From: Chitinophaga sp. Cy-1792
GTDB lineage: Bacteria > Bacteroidota > Bacteroidia > Chitinophagales > Chitinophagaceae
NCBI RefSeq assembly: GCF_011752935.1
Contig: NZ_VWWO01000001.1
Coordinates: 1,054,001 to 1,118,000, forward strand
Direction: 5' to 3'
Length of the DNA: 64,000 nt
In this document: one piece after another, positions 44,058-53,633 of the stretch
Numbering within the stretch: the first letter of the stretch is position 1
How the letters are laid out: the number at the start of each line of letters is the position of its first letter
Program-made: the position numbers and the translations under genes
Notes under the pieces: model-generated
What the model was told of the DNA's origin: nothing
The model's input: the letters and a program-made list of their open reading frames with translations, nothing else
The model's database searches: none

Positions 44058-47000
44058 ATGAATTTACAAGCCGTAATAAATCTATATCAGCGGGATGCAC
44101 GTCTGCAATCCCTGGTGAAAGGGCTTCAGACCCCCACCCCACAGTACTTCCAGCTCTCTAACCTGAACGGAAGTTCGATCAATTTTGTGGTGGTAAGTAC
44201 CTGGGCCCAGGCAGACGCAAACCATCTCTTTATCCTCAACGATAAAGAGGAAGCGGCCTATTTTCAAAACGACCTGGAACAACTCTCCCAGGCGCTCGAT
44301 ATCTTCTATTTCCCGGACTCTTTCAAGAAAACCGGTCAGTTCTCCGATCTCAACAGCAGTCATAGCATGTTGCGGACTGAAGCATTGATGAAATTCTCCG
44401 GAGATGCTTCCCGGAAAAAGATCCTGGTAACCTACCCCGAAGCCCTCTGGGAAAAGGTAGCTGCCAGCAGAGCCTTCAATGCCAACATGGTGCAACTCAA
44501 GGTAGGTGATGTGCTTAAAGTAGATCCCCTCCTGGAAAAGCTGGTGGAATGGGGCTTCCATTACACCGACTTCGTATACGAGCCCGGCCAGTACGCGCTG
44601 AGAGGCGGTATCCTCGATATCTACTCCTTCGGTAATGATAAACCATATCGTGTGGAGTTATTCGGGGAAGATATTGATTCCATCCGCTTATTTGATCCGG
44701 AAACACAGCTCTCCGAACGCAAACTGAACCAGGTGACGCTCATCGCCAACATGGACACCCGTGCGGCAGAGCACCAGAAAACCTCCCTCCTGGAATTCCT
44801 CCCGGAAAATACGGTTGTCTGGATGAAAGATCCTGAATACATCCGCGGGGTAATCGAACAGATGGAACAACGACTGGACGATTTCCTGCAAACCGGCAAT
44901 AAAGTACGGGTAGACGAAGACGATGAAATGACCATCACTGAGGAAGACTTCGTTAAAGCCGCCCCTATCATGGAACAGCTGCTCAAAAGAACAGCCATCA
45001 CCTTCGGTAGCAAAAACTGGTTTGCAGAAAACGGACTCCCTGCCACAGATATTACTTTCGATACGCTCGAACAACCTGTTTTTAACAGGCAGTTTGATAT
45101 GCTGCTGAAAGACCTCGGCACACATAACGCCAACAAATATTCACTGTTTATATTCGCTGATAACCCACGTCAGCTGGAACGTTTACGCTCCATCTTTGAA
45201 GACCTGAAAGCATCTTTTGTATTCTATCCGATTCCAGTGCCTATCAGTAAAGGTTTTATCGACCATTCACTGAAACTGGTATGCTATACAGACCATCAGA
45301 TATTCCAGCGTTTTCATAAATCAAAGGTAAGGCAGGCCTACAATAAGAATAAGGCCATTACCATGAAAACCCTGCGTGAACTGCAGCCGGGCGACTATGT
45401 AACCCATATCGATCACGGTGTCGGCGTTTACAGCGGGTTACAGAAGATAGAATCCGGTGGGAAAATGCAGGAAGCCATCCGTATTATTTACAAAAACAAC
45501 GACCTGTTGTATGTAAATATCAACTCACTGCATAAAATCAGTAAATATACCGGTAAAGAAGGCCAGGAACCGCGGGTGAATAAACTGGGCAGCGATGCCT
45601 GGGATAAGCTCAAGGAAAAGGCTAAAACACAGGTAAAAGATATAGCTAAAGACCTGATCCAACTCTATGCCGTGCGCAAAGCACAGCAAGGGTTCTCTCA
45701 TACGCCTGATACCTACCTCCAGACAGAACTGGAAGCATCCTTCATCTATGAGGATACTCCGGACCAGAGTAAGGCAACAGCCGATGTGAAGAGAGACATG
45801 GAATCACCGTCACCTATGGACCGCCTCGTATGCGGCGACGTAGGCTTCGGAAAAACAGAAGTAGCCGTACGCGCTGCCTTTAAGTCTGTTGTGGATGGTA
45901 AACAGGCCGCCGTACTGGTACCTACCACCATCCTGGCATTCCAGCACTATAAAACTTTCTCAGAGCGTCTGAAAGATTTCCCTTGTACAGTGGATTATCT
46001 TAACAGATTTAAATCTTCAAAAGAGAAAAAAGAAACACTCAAACGCCTGGAAGAAGGTAAGATAGATATCATCATTGGCACCCACGCCCTGCTGGGGAAA
46101 GATGTGAAATTCAAAGATATCGGTGTACTCGTAGTAGATGAAGAACAAAAGTTCGGCGTGAGTGCAAAAGAGAAACTGAAACAAATCAAACACAACGTTG
46201 ATACACTTACACTAACGGCAACGCCTATCCCAAGGACATTGCAGTTCTCACTCATGGGTGCCCGCGATCTCTCCATCATCAATACACCGCCGCCTAACAG
46301 GCAGCCTATCGAAACGGAAGTGCACGTGTTCGACCATGATATGATCCGGGACGCGATCTATTATGAAACCGAACGCGGCGGCCAGGTATATTTCGTATAC
46401 AACCGTGTTAAAGGCCTCGGCGAAATGTCGGCGCTCATCCAGGGACTCTGTCCTGATCTTTCCATTGCTACCGCCCACGGACAAATGGAAGGCCACCAGC
46501 TGGAAGAAGTTATTCTCGATTTTATCGATCGTAAATACGACGTACTGGTTTGTACCAACATCGTGGAAAGCGGTGTGGATATCCCTAACGCCAATACGAT
46601 CATCATCAATAATGCACACCACTTCGGACTCAGCGATCTCCATCAGCTGCGCGGACGCGTAGGACGCAGTAACAAGAAAGCATTCTGTTACCTCATCGCC
46701 CCGCCAATGAGCACGCTGCCTGCCGATAGCCGCAAACGCCTGCAAACACTGGAACAACACAGTGAACTGGGCTCCGGTTTCCAGATCGCCATGCGCGACC
46801 TCGATATCCGCGGCGCCGGTAACCTGCTCGGTGGTGAACAGAGCGGATTCATGGCGGAAATCGGTTTCGATATGTACCAGAAAATCCTGGACGAAGCCAT
46901 CCGTGAACTGAAACAAAACGAATTCCGCGACCTCTTCAAAGAACAACTGGAAGAGAAAAAAGACTTCGTCAGCGACTGTACCATCGATACAGACCTGGAA

Positions 47001-47435
47001 ATTCTCATCCCGGATACCTATATCGAAAGTATCCAGGAACGCCTGAACCTCTACCAGGAACTGGACAATATCGTCGAGGAATCCAGGCTGAAAGCTTTCG
47101 AAGGGGAACTGGCAGACCGTTTCGGACCACTGCCGGAACCAGTGAAAGACCTGCTCACCATGATCCGTTGCCGTTGGATGGCCATCCAGCTGGGCTTCGA
47201 GAAAATGATGCTCAAAGAAGAAAGCCTGCGCTGCTACTTCATCAATAACCCGGATTCCCCGTACTTCGAGTCCCCTACGTTTAATCACTTATTAACGTAT
47301 ATCCAGACCCGTACCAACAACGCCAAACTCAAACAGGTAGGTAAAAACTTCATGCTTGTGGCCAGTCGTATCAAAAATATGAACGACCTGTACGACTTCC
47401 TCAGAGGTATGACCGACAGCCGCAACGAAAAATAA
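44058..47435 (+). CDS. mfd: Transcription-repair coupling factor Mfd
   Basis: 1125 residues. Removes RNA polymerase stalled at DNA lesions and recruits UvrA. Regions in order: UvrB-homologous N-terminus (GGILDIYSFG near 183), RNA polymerase interacting domain (GDYVTHIDHGVGVYSGLQ near 447), translocase domain 1 with Walker A CGDVGFGKTEVA near 593 and DEEQKFG near 694, translocase domain 2 with QLRGRVGRSNKKAF, and the C-terminal TRCF domain. Full length and intact. Own promoter and terminator. Confidence 0.98.
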   Translation: MNLQAVINLYQRDARLQSLVKGLQTPTPQYFQLSNLNGSSINFVVVSTWAQADANHLFILNDKEEAAYFQNDLEQLSQALDIFYFPDSFKKTGQFSDLNSSHSMLRTEALMKFSGDASRKKILVTYPEALWEKVAASRAFNANMVQLKVGDVLKVDPLLEKLVEWGFHYTDFVYEPGQYALRGGILDIYSFGNDKPYRVELFGEDIDSIRLFDPETQLSERKLNQVTLIANMDTRAAEHQKTSLLEFLPENTVVWMKDPEYIRGVIEQMEQRLDDFLQTGNKVRVDEDDEMTITEEDFVKAAPIMEQLLKRTAITFGSKNWFAENGLPATDITFDTLEQPVFNRQFDMLLKDLGTHNANKYSLFIFADNPRQLERLRSIFEDLKASFVFYPIPVPISKGFIDHSLKLVCYTDHQIFQRFHKSKVRQAYNKNKAITMKTLRELQPGDYVTHIDHGVGVYSGLQKIESGGKMQEAIRIIYKNNDLLYVNINSLHKISKYTGKEGQEPRVNKLGSDAWDKLKEKAKTQVKDIAKDLIQLYAVRKAQQGFSHTPDTYLQTELEASFIYEDTPDQSKATADVKRDMESPSPMDRLVCGDVGFGKTEVAVRAAFKSVVDGKQAAVLVPTTILAFQHYKTFSERLKDFPCTVDYLNRFKSSKEKKETLKRLEEGKIDIIIGTHALLGKDVKFKDIGVLVVDEEQKFGVSAKEKLKQIKHNVDTLTLTATPIPRTLQFSLMGARDLSIINTPPPNRQPIETEVHVFDHDMIRDAIYYETERGGQVYFVYNRVKGLGEMSALIQGLCPDLSIATAHGQMEGHQLEEVILDFIDRKYDVLVCTNIVESGVDIPNANTIIINNAHHFGLSDLHQLRGRVGRSNKKAFCYLIAPPMSTLPADSRKRLQTLEQHSELGSGFQIAMRDLDIRGAGNLLGGEQSGFMAEIGFDMYQKILDEAIRELKQNEFRDLFKEQLEEKKDFVSDCTIDTDLEILIPDTYIESIQERLNLYQELDNIVEESRLKAFEGELADRFGPLPEPVKDLLTMIRCRWMAIQLGFEKMMLKEESLRCYFINNPDSPYFESPTFNHLLTYIQTRTNNAKLKQVGKNFMLVASRIKNMNDLYDFLRGMTDSRNEK

Positions 47436-47458
47436 CCTGCTTTAAACTATATAACTTG

Positions 47459-47489
47459 ATAACCCGGATGCCAGCATCCGGGTTATTTT
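47459..47489 (+). terminator. Intrinsic terminator after mfd
   Basis: A 13-bp stem with a 2-base centre (effective loop 4) followed by TTTT. Confidence 0.85.
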
Positions 47490-47593
47490 GCTTTATAAAA
47501 CCCTTTGCAGACTTGAAATCAAGCCAATCTTTTCCATTTTTAACATTTTGCTTTCTTTTCTTCTGATATATTGCCCGAAACAAACCTATAATT

Positions 47594-48304
47594 ATGAAAC
47601 AGGTCATTGCATTCGTAGCAGCCTTAGTACTGTACGTCAATTCCTATGCACAACAATTAGATAAGAGAGATATCCAGCGTACCATCGAAGTAACCGGATC
47701 AACGGAGATTCAGGTAGTTCCCGACGAAATATATTTCGATATCTCCCTGAAAGAATACATGAAATCAAGAGAAAAGATAGAAATAGCTATCCTGGAAAAA
47801 CAGCTGTTGCAGGCCGTGGAAGCGGCCGGAATATCCAAAGACAATCTAACTATCGATAATGTATTTGGATTTGGTCGTAACTGGGTAGGAAGTAAAAAGA
47901 ACCCCGTAGAATTCCTCTCCAGCAGAAATTATAAACTAAAACTGCAAAACCTGGATAAAATTGATCAGATCCTGAATGCCATAGACGCCCTGGGTATTGA
48001 AAAAGCCAGTATCGCTTCCGTAAATTCCACAAAGATGGCTATGTATCGCCGGCAGGCTAAAGTACAGGCTACAAAGGTGGCCATGGAAAAAGCGACGGAG
48101 ATGCTGGCTGTTATTGGTGCTAAATTAGGACAGGTAATAACTGTGACAGAAGTTGATGAACCGAATTTCCTGTCATCCTATAAAAATACTTATTCCAATA
48201 GTATAATGAATAATTTTATGGAGAATGAAAATAATAGCACCGATTTAAATGTGAAATCAATAAAGGTAACTGCCAAAGTAAAAGCTACTTTTGCTGTGCT
48301 GTAG
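47594..48304 (+). CDS. SIMPL-domain (DUF541) exported protein, copy 1
   Basis: 236 residues with a signal peptide ending near SYAQ. The SIMPL domain begins with IEVTGSTEIQVVPDEIYFDI and continues to the C-terminus. Family members (BP26, YggE) form periplasmic or outer membrane-associated oligomers and have been linked to stress; exact activity is unknown. It is a clear paralogue of the next gene, with matching LDKIDQIL and KxLEKQL segments. 206 bases with no terminator separate them. Confidence 0.88.
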   Translation: MKQVIAFVAALVLYVNSYAQQLDKRDIQRTIEVTGSTEIQVVPDEIYFDISLKEYMKSREKIEIAILEKQLLQAVEAAGISKDNLTIDNVFGFGRNWVGSKKNPVEFLSSRNYKLKLQNLDKIDQILNAIDALGIEKASIASVNSTKMAMYRRQAKVQATKVAMEKATEMLAVIGAKLGQVITVTEVDEPNFLSSYKNTYSNSIMNNFMENENNSTDLNVKSIKVTAKVKATFAVL

Positions 48305-48510
48305 CTGCCCTGGTCTTTCCCGGAACTAATAAGTAACCCTACCCTTGTAACTTTTTTTCTCTTGCAATCGTTTCAATTATAGTCTATAACAGATTATTAA
48401 TTAAACTATTTAAAAATTTTTTCACCGCTCTTATGGAATCGTATCTGTACGTAGCATCATAAGGGTGTTAAACGAAAAAGCACATTTATTAAAAGAAAAA
48501 AAGTTGAGTC

Positions 48511-49215
48511 ATGAAAAAGGTAATGTTATTAGCCGCAGGATTATTTTTAGCCGTTAGCTCTTTTGCCCAGAACGCAAATGTCAAGGAACCAGAAAAGAAA
48601 ATCGAAGTAACTGGTTCTGCAGAAATAGAAATCACTCCTGACGAAATCTATGTGGATATCTCCCTGAAAGAATATCAGAAAAATAAAACGAAGGTAGATA
48701 TCTCCACACTGGAAAAACAACTGGTGAAAGCCGTTGCTGATGCTGGTCTTCCTAAAGAAAGCCTGACCATCGAAAACGTGGCCGGTTCCAACTACACCTG
48801 GCCTCGTAAAAAGAAAGATCCGGTAGAGTTTATGGCAAGCAAACAATATCGTCTTAAACTGAACAAGCTGGATAAAATTGACCAGATCCTCGGTGCTGTA
48901 GATGATGAAGGTATCGAAAACACCCGCATCTCTTCTTACAGTTCTTCTAAAATGCAGGAGTACCGTAAAGAAGCTAAAATAAAAGCGTTGCAGGCTGCTA
49001 AAGCTAAAGCGGAATATATGGTAGCTGCACTCGGCGAAAAAATGGGTAGCATCATCGAAATCCAGGAAATCAATACGGATAACTACACAGACGTAAGACC
49101 AATGATGGCGCAGTTCAACGCTAAAATGGCTTCTGCTGATGGTTACACTTCTGACATCGAATTTAAAACTATTAAAGTTCGCGCTGAAGTAAGAACTGTA
49201 TTCTCTATCAAATAA
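48511..49215 (+). CDS. SIMPL-domain (DUF541) exported protein, copy 2
   Basis: 234 residues, signal peptide MKKVMLLAAGLFLAVSSFAQ. The domain starts IEVTGSAEIEITPDEIYVDI; LKLNKLDKIDQILGAV corresponds to LKLQNLDKIDQILNAI of copy 1. The copies differ most in the loop after TIENV and near the C-terminus. Strong own terminator follows, so each copy may be a separate unit. Confidence 0.88.
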   Translation: MKKVMLLAAGLFLAVSSFAQNANVKEPEKKIEVTGSAEIEITPDEIYVDISLKEYQKNKTKVDISTLEKQLVKAVADAGLPKESLTIENVAGSNYTWPRKKKDPVEFMASKQYRLKLNKLDKIDQILGAVDDEGIENTRISSYSSSKMQEYRKEAKIKALQAAKAKAEYMVAALGEKMGSIIEIQEINTDNYTDVRPMMAQFNAKMASADGYTSDIEFKTIKVRAEVRTVFSIK

Positions 49216-49238
49216 TTAATCAGGTACTGTTTCAATAA

Positions 49239-49274
49239 AAAAAGAGCGCTGTCCGTATGGACAGCGCTCTTTTT
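49239..49274. terminator. Bidirectional terminator after SIMPL copy 2
   Basis: A 16-bp stem with a 4-base loop, A and T tracts on both sides, between convergent genes. Confidence 0.9.
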
Positions 49275-49299
49275 ATTTATATAATCTTACTAACTCAGA

Positions 49300-52200
49300 T
49301 TAGAAGCTATATCTCAGACCCAGTTGCATTTGTGAACGGGAACCGAAGAAGTCAGTTGCGTAAGGTACGCCTGGGTTAGCCCAGGTGTAAACTGGCTGAC
49401 CGTTTGCCACTGATTTAGATTTCAGACCAACGCTGGAAGTAGAGTTGAAGGTGTTAGGAGAGAATGTCTGTACACCCCAGTTTTTGTTCAGCAGGTTAGT
49501 CAGGTTCACGATATCATAAGTTAATGTGATAGTGTGAGTGCGTTTAGCAGTTTTGATGTTGAAATCCTGTGTCAGACGGAAGTCAGCCTGGTAGTTCCAA
49601 GGAGTACGACCACCGTTACGCTCAGTGAAGTTGCCTTTACGACCGCTCAGGTATTTGTTGCCATCAACGTAAGCCATGAAGTCAGCAGCTTGCTGTGCGG
49701 CAGTTTTACCACCAGCGATGTCAGCGAAGAAGTTAGTTGCCTGTGCTACATCTTTAGGGATGTAAGCTAAGCTAACCTGCTGTGGAGTACCCTGTACAGT
49801 AGCGTTCACGAAACCATAAGTGAATGCAGTACCAGACTGTGCGTTGAAGAACAGGCTGAAGTTGGTAACCCATTTACCTTTAGTGCCCCAGTCTTGTTTG
49901 TAGTTAACTGTTGCAACGATACGGTGACGGATGTCGAAGTTAGAGTAAGCCAGTCCTGGGTTGTTAGGGTTCAGGGCCTGGTTCAGCTGCCAGTTAGACT
50001 CCATAGAGTTACGGATACCGTTGGTGATGTCTTTAGCCTGACCGTAAGTATAAGCAGTCATGAAGTTCAGACCCCAAGGGAAGGTTTTGCTAACCTGACC
50101 GGTGATGCTGTAACGGTAACCTTTATCAGTGTTAGATAACAGGTAAGCGTTAGTGAACAGTGGGTTGATACCTTTACCAGAGAAAATAGGCTGTTGCTTA
50201 TTTACATCGTAAACATAGTAAGTAGGGTTGTCAACCAGGTTCACCTGTTGGAACATCAGGTCTTTGATAACTTTAGTATAGATACCTTCTGCAGTGAATT
50301 TCCACTGGTCAGCAGTTGTGTAGTCGAATGCGAGGCTGCTTCTCCATACCTGTGGCATTTTGAAGTTGTTGTCGATCATATCTACCTGGGTAGCACCTGC
50401 AGCGTTGGTAACGTCTACACCATTCTGTTTCGCGAAATCAGCGATACCGTTTGGTGAAGGTTTGGCAGCAGGATTAGGTGTATTTACAAAAGCCTTGCTG
50501 GAAGATTTCTGATCGTAAGCACCGAAAGTTACACCGTTGTTGTAGAATGCATAACCTAACCATGCGAAAGGAATACGACCTGTGAAGAAGCCGCTACCAC
50601 CACGTAACACCATAGAGTTGTCACCTTTGATGTCGTAGTTGAAACCTAAGCGTGGAGAGATCTGTACGTTATTCAGGAAGTCATTTTTGATATCCTGTGG
50701 TTTAGTGTAGGTATAAGTGGTACCGTAGTTGGCATCAACTGGTGCGTGGATTGTTTTGTCGCTCAGTGGTTGCTTGTTAGGAATACCAGTATAGTCTAAA
50801 CGGATACCTGGAGTGATTTTGAAACGGTCAGTCAGTTGGATTTCATCCTGTCCGTACAGGCTCAGCAGGTTAGCTTTGAACTGTGCAGGAGGATTAGCCA
50901 TGATCGCATCACGTGAGTTGTTGGTATAGTTGTAGTTACCACGTACACGGGATGGATTGTTGTTCAGGAAGTCTTCTACGGAAGAGTAGTCCAGACGACC
51001 GTTCCAGGAGTTAACAAAACCATAGGTAATGTTGTAGAACTCATTGTGAGTACCTATGGTGAATGTATTTTTACCTTTGAAGATGGTAACGTTATCAGTT
51101 ACTTCAAAAGTTTTCTGTTTCATGTTGAAGATACTTGCTTCACGGTCAGTACCGAGGAAGATAGTAGTACCAGGCGTTCTGCCGGCAATCTGGATCTGCG
51201 GAGTAGCAGGATCAGACAGTGGCGTACGGTAGTCATGTACAGAAGAATAACCCAGGATCAGGCTGTTGGAAACAGACTGGTTGAAGTTAGATTTCAGTTC
51301 AGCTACAGTGGAAGTCTGGTTGTTGGTTTGTACGAAGTCAATGCCTTTGAAACGGAAGTTCTGTTGGTCACGTTCCAGGTTAGTTGCTTCAGAAGTAATA
51401 GTGTTGTTACGCAGCGACAGGGTATGTTTACCATTGATGTGCCAGTCGAGGCGGTTGAAGAATTTTGTGGAGTTAGAGTAGATGCTGGTGTTACCATAGG
51501 TACCTGCGTCTACGCCATATTCTTTCATTTTGTCGCTGATAGCTTTTGCATCAGCTTCGCTCAGAATGTTGGCAGACAGTTTGGAACCTGCAGCGAGGAT
51601 AACCGGATCTACACGACGGGTGATTTCTTCGTTGGTGAAGAAGAATAATTTGTTCTTGATGATAGGGAAACCTAAACGGATACCAGTCTGGTAATCGTGG
51701 AAATCGCTAGGCAGTTTGGAACCGTCGCCAGCTTTGTCTTTACCGATCATACCGGCAGTACGGCCATAACCGTATACAGAACCGTGGAACTCGTTGGTAC
51801 CGCTGCGGGTTACCGCGTTGATAGAACCACCGAGGAAGTTACCAACTTTAACATCGAATGGAGCCAGTAAAACCTGTACATCCTGGATCGCATCCAGAGA
51901 TACCGGGTTAGTACGGGTAGAGCTACCTGGCTGTCCGCTGGTATTGCTCTGGCCACCCATAGATGGACTGAAACCAATCGCATCGTTGTTGATGGCACCA
52001 TCTAATGTTACGTTGTTGTAACGATAGTTAGTACCAAGGAAAGAGTTGTTGCTGCTCTGTGGAGTGATTTTGGTCATGTCCTGCAGGCTGCGGTTCAGGG
52101 AAGGGATACGTTTGATCTGCTCCTGACCTACTCTCGTGCCTTGTTTGTTACCAGCAGCACCAGTAATTACTACCTCATTCAGGGCTTTGCTCTCTTCACC

Positions 52201-52521
52201 CAGTTTGAAAGTGAAGTTGTTAGAACCTAATCCCAGGTTGAGGTCTGCTTTCTCTTCGCTTTTAAAGCCGATGAAAGAAACAGTGATGGTATAAGGACCA
52301 CCAGGATTGAGGTTGGAGATGAAGTAGCGTCCTTCAGCATTTGTTTGCGTACCGGCTTTAATACCAGTTGAAACGTTGAGTGCTACTACCGTTGCGCCAG
52401 GGATAGCCTGTCCTTTTGCGTCGGACACCTTCCCGGATACTGTTGATGTAGTTACCTGAGCTTGCGCACTGTAAAAGAACAATACTATAAAGCTAGCTAA
52501 TAACGTAATAAATGATTTCAT
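49300..52521 (-). CDS. Oar-type TonB-dependent outer membrane receptor
   Basis: 1073 residues. Signal peptide ending near SAQAQ; a CarboxypepD_reg domain (SGKVSDAKGQAIPGATVVAL, about 28-110) precedes the plug (NEVVITGAAG, then LDAIQDVQVLLAPFDVKVGN) and a 22-stranded barrel ending in QLGLRYSF. The motifs VKVGNFLGGSINAVTRSGTN match Oar rather than SusC, and there is no SusD neighbour. It probably imports a large substrate with TonB energy, or plays the structural role described for Oar proteins. A lipoprotein gene reads in the same direction upstream. Confidence 0.92.
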   Translation of the reverse strand: MKSFITLLASFIVLFFYSAQAQVTTSTVSGKVSDAKGQAIPGATVVALNVSTGIKAGTQTNAEGRYFISNLNPGGPYTITVSFIGFKSEEKADLNLGLGSNNFTFKLGEESKALNEVVITGAAGNKQGTRVGQEQIKRIPSLNRSLQDMTKITPQSSNNSFLGTNYRYNNVTLDGAINNDAIGFSPSMGGQSNTSGQPGSSTRTNPVSLDAIQDVQVLLAPFDVKVGNFLGGSINAVTRSGTNEFHGSVYGYGRTAGMIGKDKAGDGSKLPSDFHDYQTGIRLGFPIIKNKLFFFTNEEITRRVDPVILAAGSKLSANILSEADAKAISDKMKEYGVDAGTYGNTSIYSNSTKFFNRLDWHINGKHTLSLRNNTITSEATNLERDQQNFRFKGIDFVQTNNQTSTVAELKSNFNQSVSNSLILGYSSVHDYRTPLSDPATPQIQIAGRTPGTTIFLGTDREASIFNMKQKTFEVTDNVTIFKGKNTFTIGTHNEFYNITYGFVNSWNGRLDYSSVEDFLNNNPSRVRGNYNYTNNSRDAIMANPPAQFKANLLSLYGQDEIQLTDRFKITPGIRLDYTGIPNKQPLSDKTIHAPVDANYGTTYTYTKPQDIKNDFLNNVQISPRLGFNYDIKGDNSMVLRGGSGFFTGRIPFAWLGYAFYNNGVTFGAYDQKSSSKAFVNTPNPAAKPSPNGIADFAKQNGVDVTNAAGATQVDMIDNNFKMPQVWRSSLAFDYTTADQWKFTAEGIYTKVIKDLMFQQVNLVDNPTYYVYDVNKQQPIFSGKGINPLFTNAYLLSNTDKGYRYSITGQVSKTFPWGLNFMTAYTYGQAKDITNGIRNSMESNWQLNQALNPNNPGLAYSNFDIRHRIVATVNYKQDWGTKGKWVTNFSLFFNAQSGTAFTYGFVNATVQGTPQQVSLAYIPKDVAQATNFFADIAGGKTAAQQAADFMAYVDGNKYLSGRKGNFTERNGGRTPWNYQADFRLTQDFNIKTAKRTHTITLTYDIVNLTNLLNKNWGVQTFSPNTFNSTSSVGLKSKSVANGQPVYTWANPGVPYATDFFGSRSQMQLGLRYSF

Positions 52522-52829
52522 AAAAGTTGCTGTCTGTATTTACTCCGCAAAGGACGCAACGCAATACAACCAGAATGTTACCGAATCATTACGGAATTGT
52601 TAAGAGAGTGATTTGGTTAACATATTTAGATAATTTTCTCTTCAAAAAATGTTTAAAAAGTATCGGTTTGATGAACTTAGTGTTAACAGAATCCTTAGGT
52701 TATGTTAAATTTTATTTTGATGTTGAACAATTTCAGGCATTTGACGCTTCGTTTTTTCTGGCTTCTATACCCAATAAATAGCCCCGCCTATATAGGCAGG
52801 GCGTCGTAATAACTTAAAACGATGATTTA
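52522..52829. other. Intergenic region between receptor and lipoprotein genes
   Basis: 308 bases between two reverse-strand genes. At 52781-52802 there is a GC-rich 10-bp stem with one G-T pair and a 2-base centre, a likely terminator for the lipoprotein gene although its T tract is weak. The rest is AT-rich and should hold the receptor promoter, but I find no exact TAnnTTTG on the reverse strand. A forward frame in the region has no start, signal or similarity that supports it. Confidence 0.5.
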
Positions 52830-53288
52830 CTAATAATTGACTTGAAAAGTCCCGTCCGTTAAAGGTTTTTCAATTTCACCACTGGTTAAATTACCGAAGA
52901 ACGTTCCTTCGGCGTGTTTACTATTGATGCTAGTTAAGTTAATTGTTACACCAGTACCTACATTATAATATGATACGGTACCCGTGTTGATATCAGATAA
53001 TGTTACAAAGATGTCTGTGGTATATTTTCCCGCAACTGCAGAATCAGCAAAGATGATCTGAAGATCCATATGCTGCCTGAAATTGTTGGTAACGCCGTCA
53101 ATGGTCAGTATAGGCTTGCCCGTTTCCTTGTCCACACCCAGTGATGCCTCCGTAGAGGACGACTGATAAATACTATCGCCTATCTTAAAAGTAAAAAAGC
53201 TCTTGGGAGATACATCCTTCTTCGACTCACATCCGGTAATAAATAGCCCCACAGCAAGTATTGCTGTTAACCAAAGTTTAAATCGCAT
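52830..53288 (-). CDS. Lipoprotein of unknown function (DUF6252-like)
   Basis: 152 residues, lipobox FITGC near residue 20. The mature part is beta-rich: FFTFKIGDSIYQSSSTEA, then NNFRQHMDLQIIF, and a GTFFGNLTSGE segment near the end. The pattern of a short strand-rich domain that 'embeds' GTFxG is common in small Bacteroidota surface lipoproteins such as DUF6252. The function is unknown. Upstream of the Oar-like receptor in the same direction, with a probable terminator between. Confidence 0.72.
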   Translation of the reverse strand: MRFKLWLTAILAVGLFITGCESKKDVSPKSFFTFKIGDSIYQSSSTEASLGVDKETGKPILTIDGVTNNFRQHMDLQIIFADSAVAGKYTTDIFVTLSDINTGTVSYYNVGTGVTINLTSINSKHAEGTFFGNLTSGEIEKPLTDGTFQVNY

Positions 53289-53633
53289 AATTTCAGTTTT
53301 TATAGGAATGATATGCTTTTACCTGTCACCCCGGTATGTATGGTGTCAATTCATAGGTATGGTAAACTGCTGGCCGTTACTGTCCAATTTCAAGCCCGAC
53401 CAGCAATCTTTTTAAATCGACATAGGTCTGCCGGTTGCCTCGGTGGCATAGGGATAAATGCAGATGCAATATAATGCATATATTATAAATTATATAAATA
53501 AATTATAAGAAAAAATTGTTATGCTTAGGCAGATGCCCACATTTTCTCCCTAAAACCCATATTTAACAATATTTTTTAAACCTAATCGGCTATAATTACG
53601 ATCTTACGCCCCTAATAATCAATAGCGCACATT
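53289..53633. other. Divergent intergenic region upstream of the TPR-AAA+ gene
   Basis: 345 bases, very AT-rich between 53470 and 53600, with no coding frame I can support and no exact Bacteroidota -7 match. It must hold the promoters for the lipoprotein (reverse) and the TPR-AAA+ gene (forward). No hairpin or repeat stands out. Confidence 0.4.

Noticed and set aside
46248..47288. Long reverse-strand frame (346 codons) inside mfd
   Set aside because: Antisense shadow of mfd caused by codon composition; Phe/His/Val-rich without motifs.
52527..52781. Forward frame of 84 codons between the receptor and lipoprotein genes
   Set aside because: Begins with TTG beside the receptor start, no signal peptide or domain, and runs into a probable terminator.
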